Source: RGIG7378 sp045588325
GTDB taxonomy: Bacteria; Bacillota; Clostridia; RGIG7378
Reading direction: 5' to 3'
Length of the DNA: 13,301 bases
Assembly: GCA_045588325.1 (NCBI GenBank)
Contig: JAZNEA010000013.1
Location: forward strand, 1 to 13,301
Both the position numbers and the translations under genes were made by a program. The number at the start of each line of letters is the position of its first letter. The first letter of the stretch is position 1. The notes beneath the pieces were generated by a model that had not been told where the DNA came from, searched no databases, and was given only the letters and a program-made list of their open reading frames with translations. Positions 1 to 7,164 of this stretch are shown here, one piece after another.

Positions 1-223
1 AGACAAATTCATCTCTGAAGAAAAGCTGACTACGCTGATGATTACACACAACATGAAGGACGCTATCGCACACGGCAATCGTCTTATCATGATGAACGCC
101 GGACGCATCATCTTTGATGTCAGCGGCGAAGAAAAGAAAAAGCTCACCGTGGAGATGCTCCTGGAACAGTTCTCCAAGGCCAGTGGCACAGAGTTCGCCA
201 GTGACAGAGCATTGCTTAGCTAA
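1..223 (+). CDS. ABC transporter ATP-binding protein, C-terminal fragment
   Basis: This is the 3' end of a nucleotide-binding subunit gene; the reading frame is open from base 2 and starts upstream of the window. What remains begins DKFISEEKLTTLMITHNMKDA, which contains the switch (H-loop) histidine in the MITHNMKDA segment. It continues through the usual post-H-loop strand (NRLIMMNAGRIIFDVSG) to a short helical tail ending RALLS. The wording MITHNM..A...GNRLIMM..G.I..DVSGEEKKKLTV is, from memory of the family, typical of ATPases that partner a substrate-binding protein of the TrpX/PF04392 type and its permease in Firmicutes importers. That assignment is inference, because the Walker A, Q-loop and signature motifs lie outside the window. 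A strong terminator follows 14 bases after the stop, so it is probably the last gene of its operon. Confidence 0.85.
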   Translation, partial: DKFISEEKLTTLMITHNMKDAIAHGNRLIMMNAGRIIFDVSGEEKKKLTVEMLLEQFSKASGTEFASDRALLS

Positions 224-237
224 ACCGAATTTAAAGC

Positions 238-270
238 AAAAAAGACACGCCGAGGAGCGTGTCTTTTTTA
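238..270 (+). terminator. Rho-independent terminator after the ABC ATPase gene
   Basis: A perfect 10-bp stem (AAAGACACGC, 241-250, with GCGTGTCTTT, 257-266) encloses a 6-base loop and runs into a T tract at 264-269. Extra A residues at 238-240 can extend the pairing. The A-run on the other side makes it potentially bidirectional, so it could also stop leftward transcripts from the small gene at 567-827. Confidence 0.92.
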
Positions 271-273
271 GCT

Positions 274-462
274 AATAACTAAGAGATAAGAGATAAAAAA
301 GTTGGCTAGCGAATAGTTGGTCAACTTCCAAGTGATCACTTTCGAAGCGGGGCTTCGCTCCGACCATAGGAACATAGCAACCAGTGTTTTTCACTTTTCA
401 CTCTTAACTTTTAACTTCTAACTAGCCAATTTTCTTCACTCTTCACTCTTAGTTCTTAGTTA
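274..462. repeat. Long imperfect inverted repeat, MITE-like or dispersed element
   Basis: This gene-free stretch has related ends in inverted orientation. The left arm (about 277-309) starts AACTAAGA and ends TTGGCTAG. The right arm (422-461) reads, on the opposite strand, AACTAAGA at its outer end and TTGGCTAG at its inner end, with the middle varying in length and filled by degenerate AAGAG/GAGATAAG-type units. Between the arms are a 10-bp palindrome (AGTGATCACT, 331-340), a hairpin (CGAAGC-ggg-GCTTCG, 343-357) and low-complexity runs of TTCACTC/TTAACTT units (391-420). No reading frame with coding character is present. The shape suggests a non-autonomous or dispersed repeat; copy number elsewhere in the genome is unknown. 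Confidence 0.5.
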
Positions 463-561
463 GTGAGACTCGGGTTCTTAGGGCAAAGCCCTAAGCCGTG
501 CCTCCGGCGCTTGCGGGAGTAGCCGGCGACCTTTGGTTACTTTGGGTCGTTCCAAAGTAAC
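463..561. repeat. Cluster of GC-rich hairpins, REP-like
   Basis: Three hairpin units follow one another. The first is CTTAGGGC-aaa-GCCCTAAG (477-495), a perfect 8-bp stem. The second is a looser GC-rich fold in which CCGGC (504-508) pairs with GCCGG (522-526). The third is GTTACTTTGGG (536-546) with TCCAAAGTAAC (551-561), an 11-bp stem with one G-T pair and a 4-base loop. The last lies 5 bases past the stop of the leftward gene that ends at 567. It has no T tract on either strand, so it does not look like an ordinary terminator. The composition and repeated folds resemble extragenic palindromic repeats. Confidence 0.5.
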
Positions 562-566
562 ACTAC

Positions 567-827
567 CTATGCCGCGTGTACGTAGTTTCTGATCTGGTCA
601 ATATTCTGGAACCTAAAGCCGTTTGCAACTGGCGCTGTTCCAAACTGGGATACGTATTCAATAATGCCTGCCTCTGCTAACTCGATCAGGTATCCCTTAA
701 TCTTGAGTCTGTCATAGGTAGATCCGGTAATGTACATGTTTACAATCGTGCTGCTCAGAGGCTGGTTACGCTCTGTACGCTGGTAAACTTCTTTGATAAA
801 TTCATATGCACCTTGTGTGATAATCAT
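567..827 (-). CDS. Small protein of unknown function, 86 aa
   Basis: I do not recognise this family. The start at 827 is chosen because a full AGGAGGTG ribosome binding site (834-841) sits 8 bases before it; a longer version starting at 869 would place that site inside the gene. The 86-residue product begins MIITQGAYEFIKEVYQRTE and is predicted mostly helical. A central segment (STYDRLKIKGYLIELAEAGII) resembles a helix-turn-helix or winged-helix core, followed by a possible beta-wing (VSQFGTAPVANGFRFQ). It has no signal peptide, membrane segment or cysteines. A DNA-binding or adaptor role is a guess from this layout only. It stands alone, is divergent from engB, and has its own strong promoter and a leader rich in dyads. 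Confidence 0.75.
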   Translation of the reverse strand: MIITQGAYEFIKEVYQRTERNQPLSSTIVNMYITGSTYDRLKIKGYLIELAEAGIIEYVSQFGTAPVANGFRFQNIDQIRNYVHAA

Positions 828-868
828 AGCGTGCACCTCCTGTATAATATTTGAAAGTCCTGCTGGCA

Positions 869-900
869 CTTTAGTGATTCTTGCCTTTAGTGTGCTAAAG
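869..900 (-). promoter_or_regulatory. Repeated CTTTAGTG motifs and hairpin in the 5' leader of the small gene
   Basis: Read on the plus strand, CTTTAGTG occurs at 869-876 and again at 885-892, with start points 16 bases apart. The first is part of a CACT/AGTG dyad (867-876). The second forms a perfect 6-bp hairpin CTTTAG-tgtg-CTAAAG (885-900). Both lie between the predicted transcription start (about 911) and the start codon (827). This fits a repressor operator downstream of the promoter or a leader RNA structure; the sequence cannot separate these. Confidence 0.4.
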
Positions 901-917
901 CGTTTCTTTCTTGCAGT

Positions 918-946
918 ATTATACGGCTACCAACCACCTCTTTCAA
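918..946 (-). promoter_or_regulatory. Vegetative (sigma-A type) promoter for the 86-aa gene
   Basis: On the minus strand, TTGAAA (941-946) is followed by a 17-base spacer and a perfect TATAAT (918-923). Transcription would start near 911 and give a leader of about 85 bases before the start codon at 827. Confidence 0.72.
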
Positions 947-963
947 GACGCAAGTTTGACGAA

Positions 964-1021
964 GTTGCACAAATTGGCTATTTGTTTTTGTGCATGTTGC
1001 ACTAAGATTATTTAGTTGCAC
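964..1021. repeat. Three GTTGCAC direct repeats between divergent genes
   Basis: GTTGCAC occurs at 964-970, 996-1002 and 1015-1021; the middle copy also forms a dyad with GTGCA at 990-994 (GTGCA-tgt-TGCAC). They lie just upstream of the -35 box of the leftward 86-aa gene and upstream of engB, where a regulator could bind. No regulator is identified, and short repeats like this can arise by chance. Confidence 0.3.
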
Positions 1022-1091
1022 TTATTTGCCCACACCTGCTCTTTGTGATACACTTTTATGCACATACCCCCAGTACGAGGAGCTTTTGTTT

Positions 1092-1706
1092 ATGAACGTT
1101 AACAAGGTCAAGTTTTTGTTATCTGCCGTCAAGTTGGCAGATTTTCCTACTGACGATAGACCTCATATAGTTTTCTCAGGCAGATCCAACGTTGGCAAAT
1201 CCTCCGTTATCAATCGCCTGCTCAACCGCAAGAATTTCGCCAGAGTGGGTGCCACGCCCGGCAAGACACAGCATATTAACTTTTTTGATGTGGACAACCA
1301 GGTATATTTTGTAGATTTGCCTGGATATGGCTATGCCAGCGTCTCCAAGCAGGAGCGCCAGCGTTGGGCCAATGTTATCGATACATACCTGGAGTTCGCC
1401 AAGGAGCGAGGCATCTGTGTTCAGATTGTGGACATCCGACATAAACCAACAGTGGACGACTGTGCCATGGTCAGCTGGATGATTGCCAAGGGTATGCCCT
1501 TTGTCATCCTGGCTAACAAGGCTGACAAGCTGTCTGCTCGCCAACAGTCCGAGAGCATTAAGGTCATTAAGGAAACTCTGGGCCTGGAGAGCGCCGAGGG
1601 TATCCTCCCCTTCTCTGCACTAAAGGGTACTGGCTGTAAGGACCTTATGGACCTCATAGAGAGTTTTGCCGCATACCGCTCTGACGAGGGTGCAGTCGAG
1701 GACTAA
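1092..1706 (+). CDS. engB: Ribosome biogenesis GTPase EngB (YsxC/YihA)
   Basis: This is a TRAFAC-class GTPase required for assembly of the large ribosomal subunit. The start at 1092 gives 204 residues, normal for the family, and follows GAGGAG (1077-1082) by 9 bases; the open frame reaches upstream to 990 but has no family sequence or ribosome site there. All G motifs are visible: G1 GRSNVGKSS (about residues 30-38), the G2 threonine region after VGATPGKTQHIN, G3 DLPGYG (about 76-81), G4 NKADK (about 142-146) and G5 SALKG (about 175-179). In many Firmicutes engB follows lon or clpX, but here an unrelated small gene lies upstream on the other strand. Its stop codon overlaps that of the convergent spoIIR. 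Confidence 0.96.
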   Translation: MNVNKVKFLLSAVKLADFPTDDRPHIVFSGRSNVGKSSVINRLLNRKNFARVGATPGKTQHINFFDVDNQVYFVDLPGYGYASVSKQERQRWANVIDTYLEFAKERGICVQIVDIRHKPTVDDCAMVSWMIAKGMPFVILANKADKLSARQQSESIKVIKETLGLESAEGILPFSALKGTGCKDLMDLIESFAAYRSDEGAVED

Positions 1707-2386
1707 TCTCCTCTAAACGCCTCTTTTATCCCTTGAATAATTTCGACTATCTTAAACCTGACCTGTACACGGACAGGTTTTTCTTCTGCATTTACAGTTA
1801 TCATATCGTAGGTGTCGGCAGACAGACTGTCCTCCAGGTATTCCTGTGACTCTGGCTCCAATCTCCCCACAATTCCCTCCTTAAAGCACAGCTGTGGGAA
1901 CAATACGCACCACCAGTTTTTGCCTACGGCATCCCCGATGGTCACATACAGGCAATCATAATCCCATGCGGGCAATGACAGATCCAAATACTCCTTTGTG
2001 GGAAATGGCCTGTTGCAAACGGCAGCTGTAACCTGGTAGTCCTTGCCTGCCTGGTGCACAACTGAACTACCTATCTCCTCCAACAATCCCAGGTTTTCCT
2101 CCACTACCTGGAGAACCTGCTCCTTTGTGCCATCCTGCCCTTCCAGTAGCCGTTCAACCTCCTGGGCCATGGCATCACGAACCTGGAGTTTCAGGTTTTG
2201 ATCCTCCTGAGAATCGCTGTTGGCTACTATGTGCAGTCGAAGAACTGCTGAGGACAGCTCCTCTGCCTGCTTCACAGCCCTGTCGGCTTCGCACATCACT
2301 ACCCCCAAGGCAAGAAATATTAAGGCCAGGGTCACAAAACAAATTGCAGTCCATTTGTGGCCCCAGCCAAGGTTTTTTTTACTCAT
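1703..2386 (-). CDS. spoIIR: Stage II sporulation protein R, SpoIIR
   Basis: In sporulation, SpoIIR is made in the forespore, exported to the space between the two membranes, and triggers the mother-cell protease SpoIIGA to process pro-sigma-E. The start at 2386 is chosen because GGAGG lies 8 bases before it; the ATG at 2401 would put that site inside the gene and has none of its own. The product has 227 residues, close to the B. subtilis protein. It has one N-terminal membrane segment (about residues 10-32) and then the family hallmark LRLHIVANSDSQEDQ with the following charged helix. The segment around PAWDYDCLYVTIGDAVGKNWWCVLFPQLC matches the conserved C-terminal half. It follows rsmA on the same strand after a gap of about 70 bases, and its stop overlaps that of engB. 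Confidence 0.94.
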   Translation of the reverse strand: MSKKNLGWGHKWTAICFVTLALIFLALGVVMCEADRAVKQAEELSSAVLRLHIVANSDSQEDQNLKLQVRDAMAQEVERLLEGQDGTKEQVLQVVEENLGLLEEIGSSVVHQAGKDYQVTAAVCNRPFPTKEYLDLSLPAWDYDCLYVTIGDAVGKNWWCVLFPQLCFKEGIVGRLEPESQEYLEDSLSADTYDMITVNAEEKPVRVQVRFKIVEIIQGIKEAFRGD

Positions 2387-2417
2387 CGGAATGTCCTCCA
2401 TACTTTTTTGTTAGTTA

Positions 2418-2447
2418 GAGTTTTCCACCGACGAAACAAATTATTCA
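2418..2447 (-). promoter_or_regulatory. Possible forespore (sigma-F type) promoter of spoIIR
   Basis: On the minus strand, TGAATA (2442-2447) is followed by 15 bases and then GGAAAACTC (2418-2426). This resembles the forespore pattern of a G-x-ATA -35 element and a GG-rich, A-rich -10 element. spoIIR is sigma-F-dependent in B. subtilis, which makes it plausible, but the -10 match is imperfect. Confidence 0.35.
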
Positions 2448-2457
2448 GTTGTGTATA

Positions 2458-3291
2458 TTATTTGTGAAATTGTTCTGCCAAATCGGCCAGTTGCTGCAGG
2501 GAAAGCTTTTCTGCACGAGCCGAAGACTCCACACCGGCTCTCTCAATAGCCTGCTGTATCTGGGCCTTATCGCCCCCGAAATATCCTGCCGCGGCAAGGG
2601 AATTCAGCAAGGTCTTGCGCCTCAGCAACAGCGCATCCTTGATAAAACGGAACATATGCTCCTCGTCACTCGTAACGGCGCGGGGCTGTTCTAACAAGCG
2701 AATATGTAGCACTGTGGATTGAACGGGCGCTGGTGGGTAGAAATTGGATCCGTCCACATGGGTTACCACCTCAACCTCTCCGTAGTTGGCAGCCATTATG
2801 GACATTAGCCCATAGCCGTCCTTTCCAGGACCTGCCACCACCTTGTTGGCTACCTCAGTCTGCATCATTACGGTGATATCTGAAATATGCTTGTGGAAGG
2901 CAAAAAGCCTCTTCATTATCTCTGTGGTGATATAGTAAGGCAGATTGCCCACCACCTTGATCCTGGGGCCAAAATCGCTAAAATCTGTCTCTAACACGTC
3001 CTTGTTGATTATCCTGTGATTGGGGAACTCCTGTAGCCTGGACTCCAGAACCGGCAGGACTCTCTTGTCCAACTCAACTCCTATGACCTGTCCAGCCTGT
3101 CCACACAACTCGTATGTGAGAGCGCCAATGCCACAACCTATCTCCACAACCGTGTCCTGCTCCGTTGCACCAACAGCGGAGACGATATCCTCTATAACCT
3201 GCTGGTTGCACAGAAAATTCTGCCCCAGATTTTTGTCAGGGTGAATGCCGCCAGCCTTCAGCAAGCTGCAGCAAATGTTCTTGTTCATCAT
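2458..3291 (-). CDS. rsmA: 16S rRNA (adenine1518/1519-N6) dimethyltransferase RsmA (KsgA)
   Basis: This enzyme uses S-adenosylmethionine to dimethylate two adjacent adenines in the 3'-terminal helix of 16S rRNA, a late check in small-subunit assembly. The 277-residue product has the N-terminal LGQNFL motif, the SAM-binding glycine motif VVEIGCGIGALTYEL (about residues 48-62), the acidic VELD strand and the catalytic NLPYYITTEI motif (about 116-125). The C-terminal helical domain ends QLADLAEQFHK. Two adjacent ATGs are possible, at 3291 and 3288. AAGGTG (3297-3302) is 5 bases from the first and 8 from the second, so 3288 may be the true start. That ribosome site overlaps the stop codon of the preceding wall-protein gene, indicating coupled translation. 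Confidence 0.96.
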   Translation of the reverse strand: MMNKNICCSLLKAGGIHPDKNLGQNFLCNQQVIEDIVSAVGATEQDTVVEIGCGIGALTYELCGQAGQVIGVELDKRVLPVLESRLQEFPNHRIINKDVLETDFSDFGPRIKVVGNLPYYITTEIMKRLFAFHKHISDITVMMQTEVANKVVAGPGKDGYGLMSIMAANYGEVEVVTHVDGSNFYPPAPVQSTVLHIRLLEQPRAVTSDEEHMFRFIKDALLLRRKTLLNSLAAAGYFGGDKAQIQQAIERAGVESSARAEKLSLQQLADLAEQFHK

Positions 3292-3300
3292 ATTGTCACC

Positions 3301-4392
3301 TTAGAATGGATATCCCGTCTGGTTGTACAGCACATAGGCGTAGCCATACTTAACTCCAAAGCCGTCAGACTCTGCCTGAGTATTTACATACAAATCCAGA
3401 TGATTTCCCTTAACTCCTCCGCCGATGTCGCCAGTCCAGCAGAAACCATAATCCTTCTGTCCGTCTATGGTTACATACAGGTTGGTGTTCAGTGGGATAT
3501 ATTTTGGATCACAGGCTACTATGCCTATTCTGGCCTTATATCCCGAATATGTGATTCCAAACTCGGGATGGTCAGGATTTTTGCCCGTATCCTTGTAGCT
3601 GGCTGTGTAACAGGTCAGCTTTACATATATCTTTTTGGAATAGCGAACCTTGGTTCCGTCAGAGGCATAGAATACAGGTACTGTTCCCACATCAACAATT
3701 TCGTTGGTGGGGTAGCTCACCACCTGAGTAGAAACCTTTTCTCTCGACACTACCTGGCCATTCTCACGAACCACCTTGTATGTCTCAACAGTCTTGCCGT
3801 TGACACCCTTTTGTACAACCTTGGATGTGCCCTTGTCCATGGTGTTATTGTCCCTGTATGTTGTGGTATATGCCACAGAAATTTCTTGCTGGACATACTC
3901 ACTGTCCACACGCACAACATTTATTACCATGCCGTCCTCTAAGGAGCTGTCCGTGGAAAGCACTCCAGATGCTGCCTCACTCCAGGAATACTCACGCTGC
4001 TCCAATCGGTCGGATGAGTCAATGGTAACTCCCGCCAGTTCAAACAGCTGTCCAACAGTTTCCTCCATGCAGTAAACCTTGGTTGTAATGCCGTCGGCAA
4101 TATATGTCACCAATTTTGCAGAAGACTCCGGTTCCTGCTCCTCTATATCCTGTTGGATAAAGAATTCGGGCTTGGCAATCTGTTCTCTGGACTCCATGTA
4201 TCTCTTGACTTCCTCTGTCTCAACCACGGTCTCCGTCACCTCAGGTGTACGGCCGGACTGGGGCGCCAACAGAGTATTATTCACCGTGGCAGACAATGCA
4301 AAGCCTAATCCCACGGCCAACAGCACCGCCAGACTGGCTGTCACAATATCATGGGTTTTAAGGAAATCGAATATCTTTCTCATTATGTCCAT
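3301..4392 (-). CDS. G5 and 3D domain wall-associated protein, YabE-like
   Basis: This is a membrane-anchored extracytoplasmic protein related to YabE/Rpf-like cell-wall proteins of Firmicutes. Order of parts in 363 residues: short cytoplasmic start; one membrane segment (about 16-36); a charged linker; a ubiquitin-like DUF348 unit (about 91-130, with VTYIADGITTKVY); a G5 domain (about 160-235, with KVVQKGVNGKTVETYKVVRE); and a C-terminal 3D domain (about 258-363). The three aspartates that name the 3D domain are present in ACDPKYIPL, TGDIGGG and HLDLYV. Related domains fold like the MltA lytic transglycosylase, so peptidoglycan cleavage is likely but not shown. The stop of tatD lies 6 bases before this start. 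The ribosome site is weak, and an ATG at 4383 is an alternative. The position between tatD and rsmA is conserved in Firmicutes. Confidence 0.9.
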   Translation of the reverse strand: MDIMRKIFDFLKTHDIVTASLAVLLAVGLGFALSATVNNTLLAPQSGRTPEVTETVVETEEVKRYMESREQIAKPEFFIQQDIEEQEPESSAKLVTYIADGITTKVYCMEETVGQLFELAGVTIDSSDRLEQREYSWSEAASGVLSTDSSLEDGMVINVVRVDSEYVQQEISVAYTTTYRDNNTMDKGTSKVVQKGVNGKTVETYKVVRENGQVVSREKVSTQVVSYPTNEIVDVGTVPVFYASDGTKVRYSKKIYVKLTCYTASYKDTGKNPDHPEFGITYSGYKARIGIVACDPKYIPLNTNLYVTIDGQKDYGFCWTGDIGGGVKGNHLDLYVNTQAESDGFGVKYGYAYVLYNQTGYPF

Positions 4393-4398
4393 CTTTCT

Positions 4399-5166
4399 CT
4401 AAATCTTGAATAGCCTCGCGCCATTCTCATATGTTATATTCTCCACATTTTCCGGAGAAACATTCCATATGTCCCCAATCTGCTCCAAAACATATTTTAT
4501 GTAGTCGGAGCGGTTGCGATGACCTCTATGGGGAGTAGGCGCCATATATGGAGCATCTGTCTCCACAATGAGCTTATCCTGAGGCAAGGCCTCTACCACC
4601 TGCCGAACCTTGACTGCGTTCTTAAAGGTGACAACCCCTCCTATGCCAATCAGCATGTTAAGGTCCAGCACCTGGGGTAGCATTTCGCGACTGCCGCTAT
4701 AACAATGCATAACGCCACCTACCTCCCAGGCTCTCTCCTGCCTGAGAATAGTCAGCGTATCCTGATGAGCCTCCCTGTCATGAATGACTAAGGGCAAACC
4801 CAGCTCACGACTGATACCGATTTGACGTACAAAGAGCCTATGTTGTTGGTCTCTGTCGCCGCCATTTACGTAGTCCAGCCCCACTTCTCCTATGGCCTTG
4901 ACCTTTGGGTTAGTTGCCGCCATCTGCTGAATCCGGCTCAGGTTCTCATCCGTAAGGTCCTCTACCCTCTCCGGATGAATACCCATGGCTCCATACACAA
5001 AGTCATATTTGTCAAAGAGGTCCAAAATCCTGCAGCAGGACTCTATGCCATCTGCGCAATTGAGAATGAGCCCCACATTGCCTGTGGAATGCATCTCCTG
5101 CAGCAACTGCTCCCTATCCTGATCGTATGCCTGGCAATCATAGTGTGCGTGGGTATCAAAAATCAT
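4399..5166 (-). CDS. tatD: TatD-family metal-dependent DNase, YabD-like
   Basis: This is a cytoplasmic TIM-barrel hydrolase; TatD proteins act as metal-dependent 3'-5' exonucleases on DNA, and the YabD branch sits with metG and rsmA in most Firmicutes. The 255-residue product has every metal-site motif: FDTHAHYD (residues 3-10), the GIHP segment, GEVGLDY (about 92-98), HDREA (about 128), HCYSG (about 153) and ETDAPY (about 202). The start codon shares one base with the stop of metG (TAATG), with GAGG 7 bases upstream inside the metG end, so translation is probably coupled. The exact cellular substrate of YabD-type members is not settled. Confidence 0.95.
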   Translation of the reverse strand: MIFDTHAHYDCQAYDQDREQLLQEMHSTGNVGLILNCADGIESCCRILDLFDKYDFVYGAMGIHPERVEDLTDENLSRIQQMAATNPKVKAIGEVGLDYVNGGDRDQQHRLFVRQIGISRELGLPLVIHDREAHQDTLTILRQERAWEVGGVMHCYSGSREMLPQVLDLNMLIGIGGVVTFKNAVKVRQVVEALPQDKLIVETDAPYMAPTPHRGHRNRSDYIKYVLEQIGDIWNVSPENVENITYENGARLFKI

Positions 5167-7097
5167 TAGCTAACCTCTGAACCAAGTGGAATAGCCTTCT
5201 CAGGAGTTACGATGCACAGCTTGTCGCCCTCGGATGCGCAGAGCACCATACCGTTGGACTCAACGCCGCAGAGCTTGACTGGCTTGAGATTTGTTACCAC
5301 AACAACTCTCTTGCCTACCATTTCCTCCGGTGTATAGAACTGAGCAATACCGGAAACCACCTGTCTTACCTCGTAGCCCAAATCAATCTGGCTGCACAGA
5401 AGCTTTTTGCTCTTAGCTACTCTCTCACACGCCTTAATCTCTCCAACTCTCAGCTCCAGCTTTGTGAAAGCCTCGTAGTCAATGAGCTCCTTAGACTCCG
5501 GCCTTGGCTGTGTCTGAGGACCCTGTGCCTGGGCCAAAAGCTCGTCTACCTGCTGATTAACAACTTCCGTATCCAGTCTGGCAAAGAGAATCTCAGGCTT
5601 GTCTGTAACCTGTCCACCATTATAAAGGCCAAATGTGGAAAGCTCCTCAATCTTTCTGGCAGGGCTGTTGAGCATCTTGAGAATCCTGGCAGATGTGTCC
5701 GGCATAAAGGACTCCAACAGGGATGCGCCAATAACAATGCTCTCTACCAAATTGTAAAGAACTGTCTTGAGCCTATCTGCGCAGTCGGGATTCTTGGCCA
5801 ATACCCAGGGTTCTGTCTCGTCAATATACTTGTTGCAGCGCTTGAATAAGTTGAATATCTCGGTAATGGCGTCTGCTACCCTCAGCTCCTCCATCTTGGC
5901 TGTTACCTTGTCCACGCAGGATGTAGCAACCGCCTTGAGGTCTGCGTCCACATCGGCAACAACGCCGCCGTCTGCTACCTGCCCGCCGAAATACTTGTTG
6001 CTCATGGCAATTGTACGGTTAACCAGGTTGCCCATTGTGTTGGCCAGATCGGAGTTAATTCTCTCCACCATCAGATCCCAAGTAATGGAGCCGTCACTCT
6101 CAAAAGGCATCTCGTGGAGGACAAAATATCTAACTGCGTCTACGCCGAAAAGCTTAACCAGATCGTCTGCATAAATAAGGTTGCCGCGGGACTTTGACAT
6201 CTTGTCGCCGTTCTGCAAAAGCCAGGGGTGACCAAATACCTGCTTGGGCAATGGCAAATCGAGGGCCATAAGGAAAATAGGCCAGTAAATTGTATGGAAA
6301 CGAATAATATCCTTGCCAATAAGGTGAAGGTCGGCAGGCCACAGCTCACCGAACTGCTCTGTGCTGTCTCCCAGAGGGTTGTAGCCGATACCGGTAATAT
6401 AGTTAGTAAGAGCATCAAGCCATACGTATACAACATGTTTTGGGTCAAAGGGAACCTGAATACCCCACTTAAAGGAACTGCGGGAAACACAAAGGTCCTG
6501 AAGCCCCGGCTTTAAGAAGTTGTTCATCATCTCGTTCTTGCGGGAAACAGGCTGAATGAACTCAGGATGTGCCTCGATATGGTCAATAAGGCGCTGAGCG
6601 TACTTGCTCATACGGAAGAAGTATGCCTCCTCCTTAGCCGGCTGACACTCTCTGCCACAGTCAGGGCACTTGCCATCTACTAACTGAGACTCTGTCCAGA
6701 AGGATTCGCATGGTGTGCAGTACATACCCTCGTATGCACCCTTATAAATGTCTCCCTGCTCGTAAAGTCTTGTAAAGATCTCCTGTACGCACTTTTCGTG
6801 GTAGTCGTCTGTTGTTCTAATGAATTTATCGTAAGAGGTGTTGAGCATGTCCCAGAGGCCTTGAATAACACCGGCTACGTTGTCTACGTACTCCTTGGGT
6901 GTAACTCCTGCTGCGGCTGCCTTTTCCTCAATCTTTTGTCCATGTTCGTCTGTACCTGTCTGGTAGAAAACATTATAGCCCTGGTATCTCTTGTAACGGG
7001 CGATGGCATCTGCCAAAACTGCCTCGTAGCAGTTGCCTATATGAGGCTTGCCAGATGTGTAAGCAATAGCTGTTGTAATGTAATAATTCTTTGACAT
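5166..7097 (-). CDS. metG: Methionyl-tRNA synthetase with C-terminal tRNA-binding domain
   Basis: This charges tRNA-Met, including initiator tRNA, with methionine. The 643-residue product is full length for the Firmicutes form. It shows the class I HIGH box as HIGN (residues 19-22) and a zinc-binding knuckle with paired CxxC motifs, CTPC and CPDC (about 127-146). The KMSKS motif is at about 298-302, then the helical anticodon-binding domain. A C-terminal EMAP/Trbp111-like tRNA-binding domain runs from about residue 538 (FTKLELRVGEIKACERV). There is no ribosome binding site at normal spacing before the only in-frame ATG; the nearest, AAAGGAG (7125-7131), is 27 bases away. It heads the metG-tatD-wall protein-rsmA block and is divergent from spmA. 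Confidence 0.97.
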   Translation of the reverse strand: MSKNYYITTAIAYTSGKPHIGNCYEAVLADAIARYKRYQGYNVFYQTGTDEHGQKIEEKAAAAGVTPKEYVDNVAGVIQGLWDMLNTSYDKFIRTTDDYHEKCVQEIFTRLYEQGDIYKGAYEGMYCTPCESFWTESQLVDGKCPDCGRECQPAKEEAYFFRMSKYAQRLIDHIEAHPEFIQPVSRKNEMMNNFLKPGLQDLCVSRSSFKWGIQVPFDPKHVVYVWLDALTNYITGIGYNPLGDSTEQFGELWPADLHLIGKDIIRFHTIYWPIFLMALDLPLPKQVFGHPWLLQNGDKMSKSRGNLIYADDLVKLFGVDAVRYFVLHEMPFESDGSITWDLMVERINSDLANTMGNLVNRTIAMSNKYFGGQVADGGVVADVDADLKAVATSCVDKVTAKMEELRVADAITEIFNLFKRCNKYIDETEPWVLAKNPDCADRLKTVLYNLVESIVIGASLLESFMPDTSARILKMLNSPARKIEELSTFGLYNGGQVTDKPEILFARLDTEVVNQQVDELLAQAQGPQTQPRPESKELIDYEAFTKLELRVGEIKACERVAKSKKLLCSQIDLGYEVRQVVSGIAQFYTPEEMVGKRVVVVTNLKPVKLCGVESNGMVLCASEGDKLCIVTPEKAIPLGSEVS

Positions 7098-7131
7098 GTT
7101 GGGTGTTGCGACAAATGTGCCGCTCTCCTTT
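7098..7131 (-). promoter_or_regulatory. Distant ribosome site with intervening hairpin before metG
   Basis: On the minus strand AAAGGAG (7125-7131) is separated from the metG ATG by 27 bases. In between is a small hairpin GCGGC-acattt-GTCGC (7108-7123, one G-T pair). Folding it away would leave an effective spacing of about 11 bases, so the structure could bridge the ribosome site to the start. This is inferred from pairing only. Confidence 0.4.
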
Positions 7132-7164
7132 CCAATTGTTCCATGCTAACGCATAGATATGGTT

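Noticed and set aside
274..462. CRISPR array in the repeat-rich region.
   Set aside because: The repeats are degenerate, short and inverted, without regularly spaced unique spacers or cas genes.
536..561. Hairpin after the 86-aa gene as its Rho-independent terminator.
   Set aside because: No T tract follows the stem on the minus strand, and it is one of several hairpins in a repeat-like block.
990..1091. Upstream extension of the engB reading frame to 990.
   Set aside because: The extra 34 residues have no family similarity, and the ribosome site GAGGAG at 1077-1082 points to the ATG at 1092.
3241..3942. Plus-strand open frames opposite rsmA, the G5/3D gene and metG as extra genes.
   Set aside because: They lie entirely across well-supported minus-strand genes, lack ribosome sites and have no recognisable motifs.
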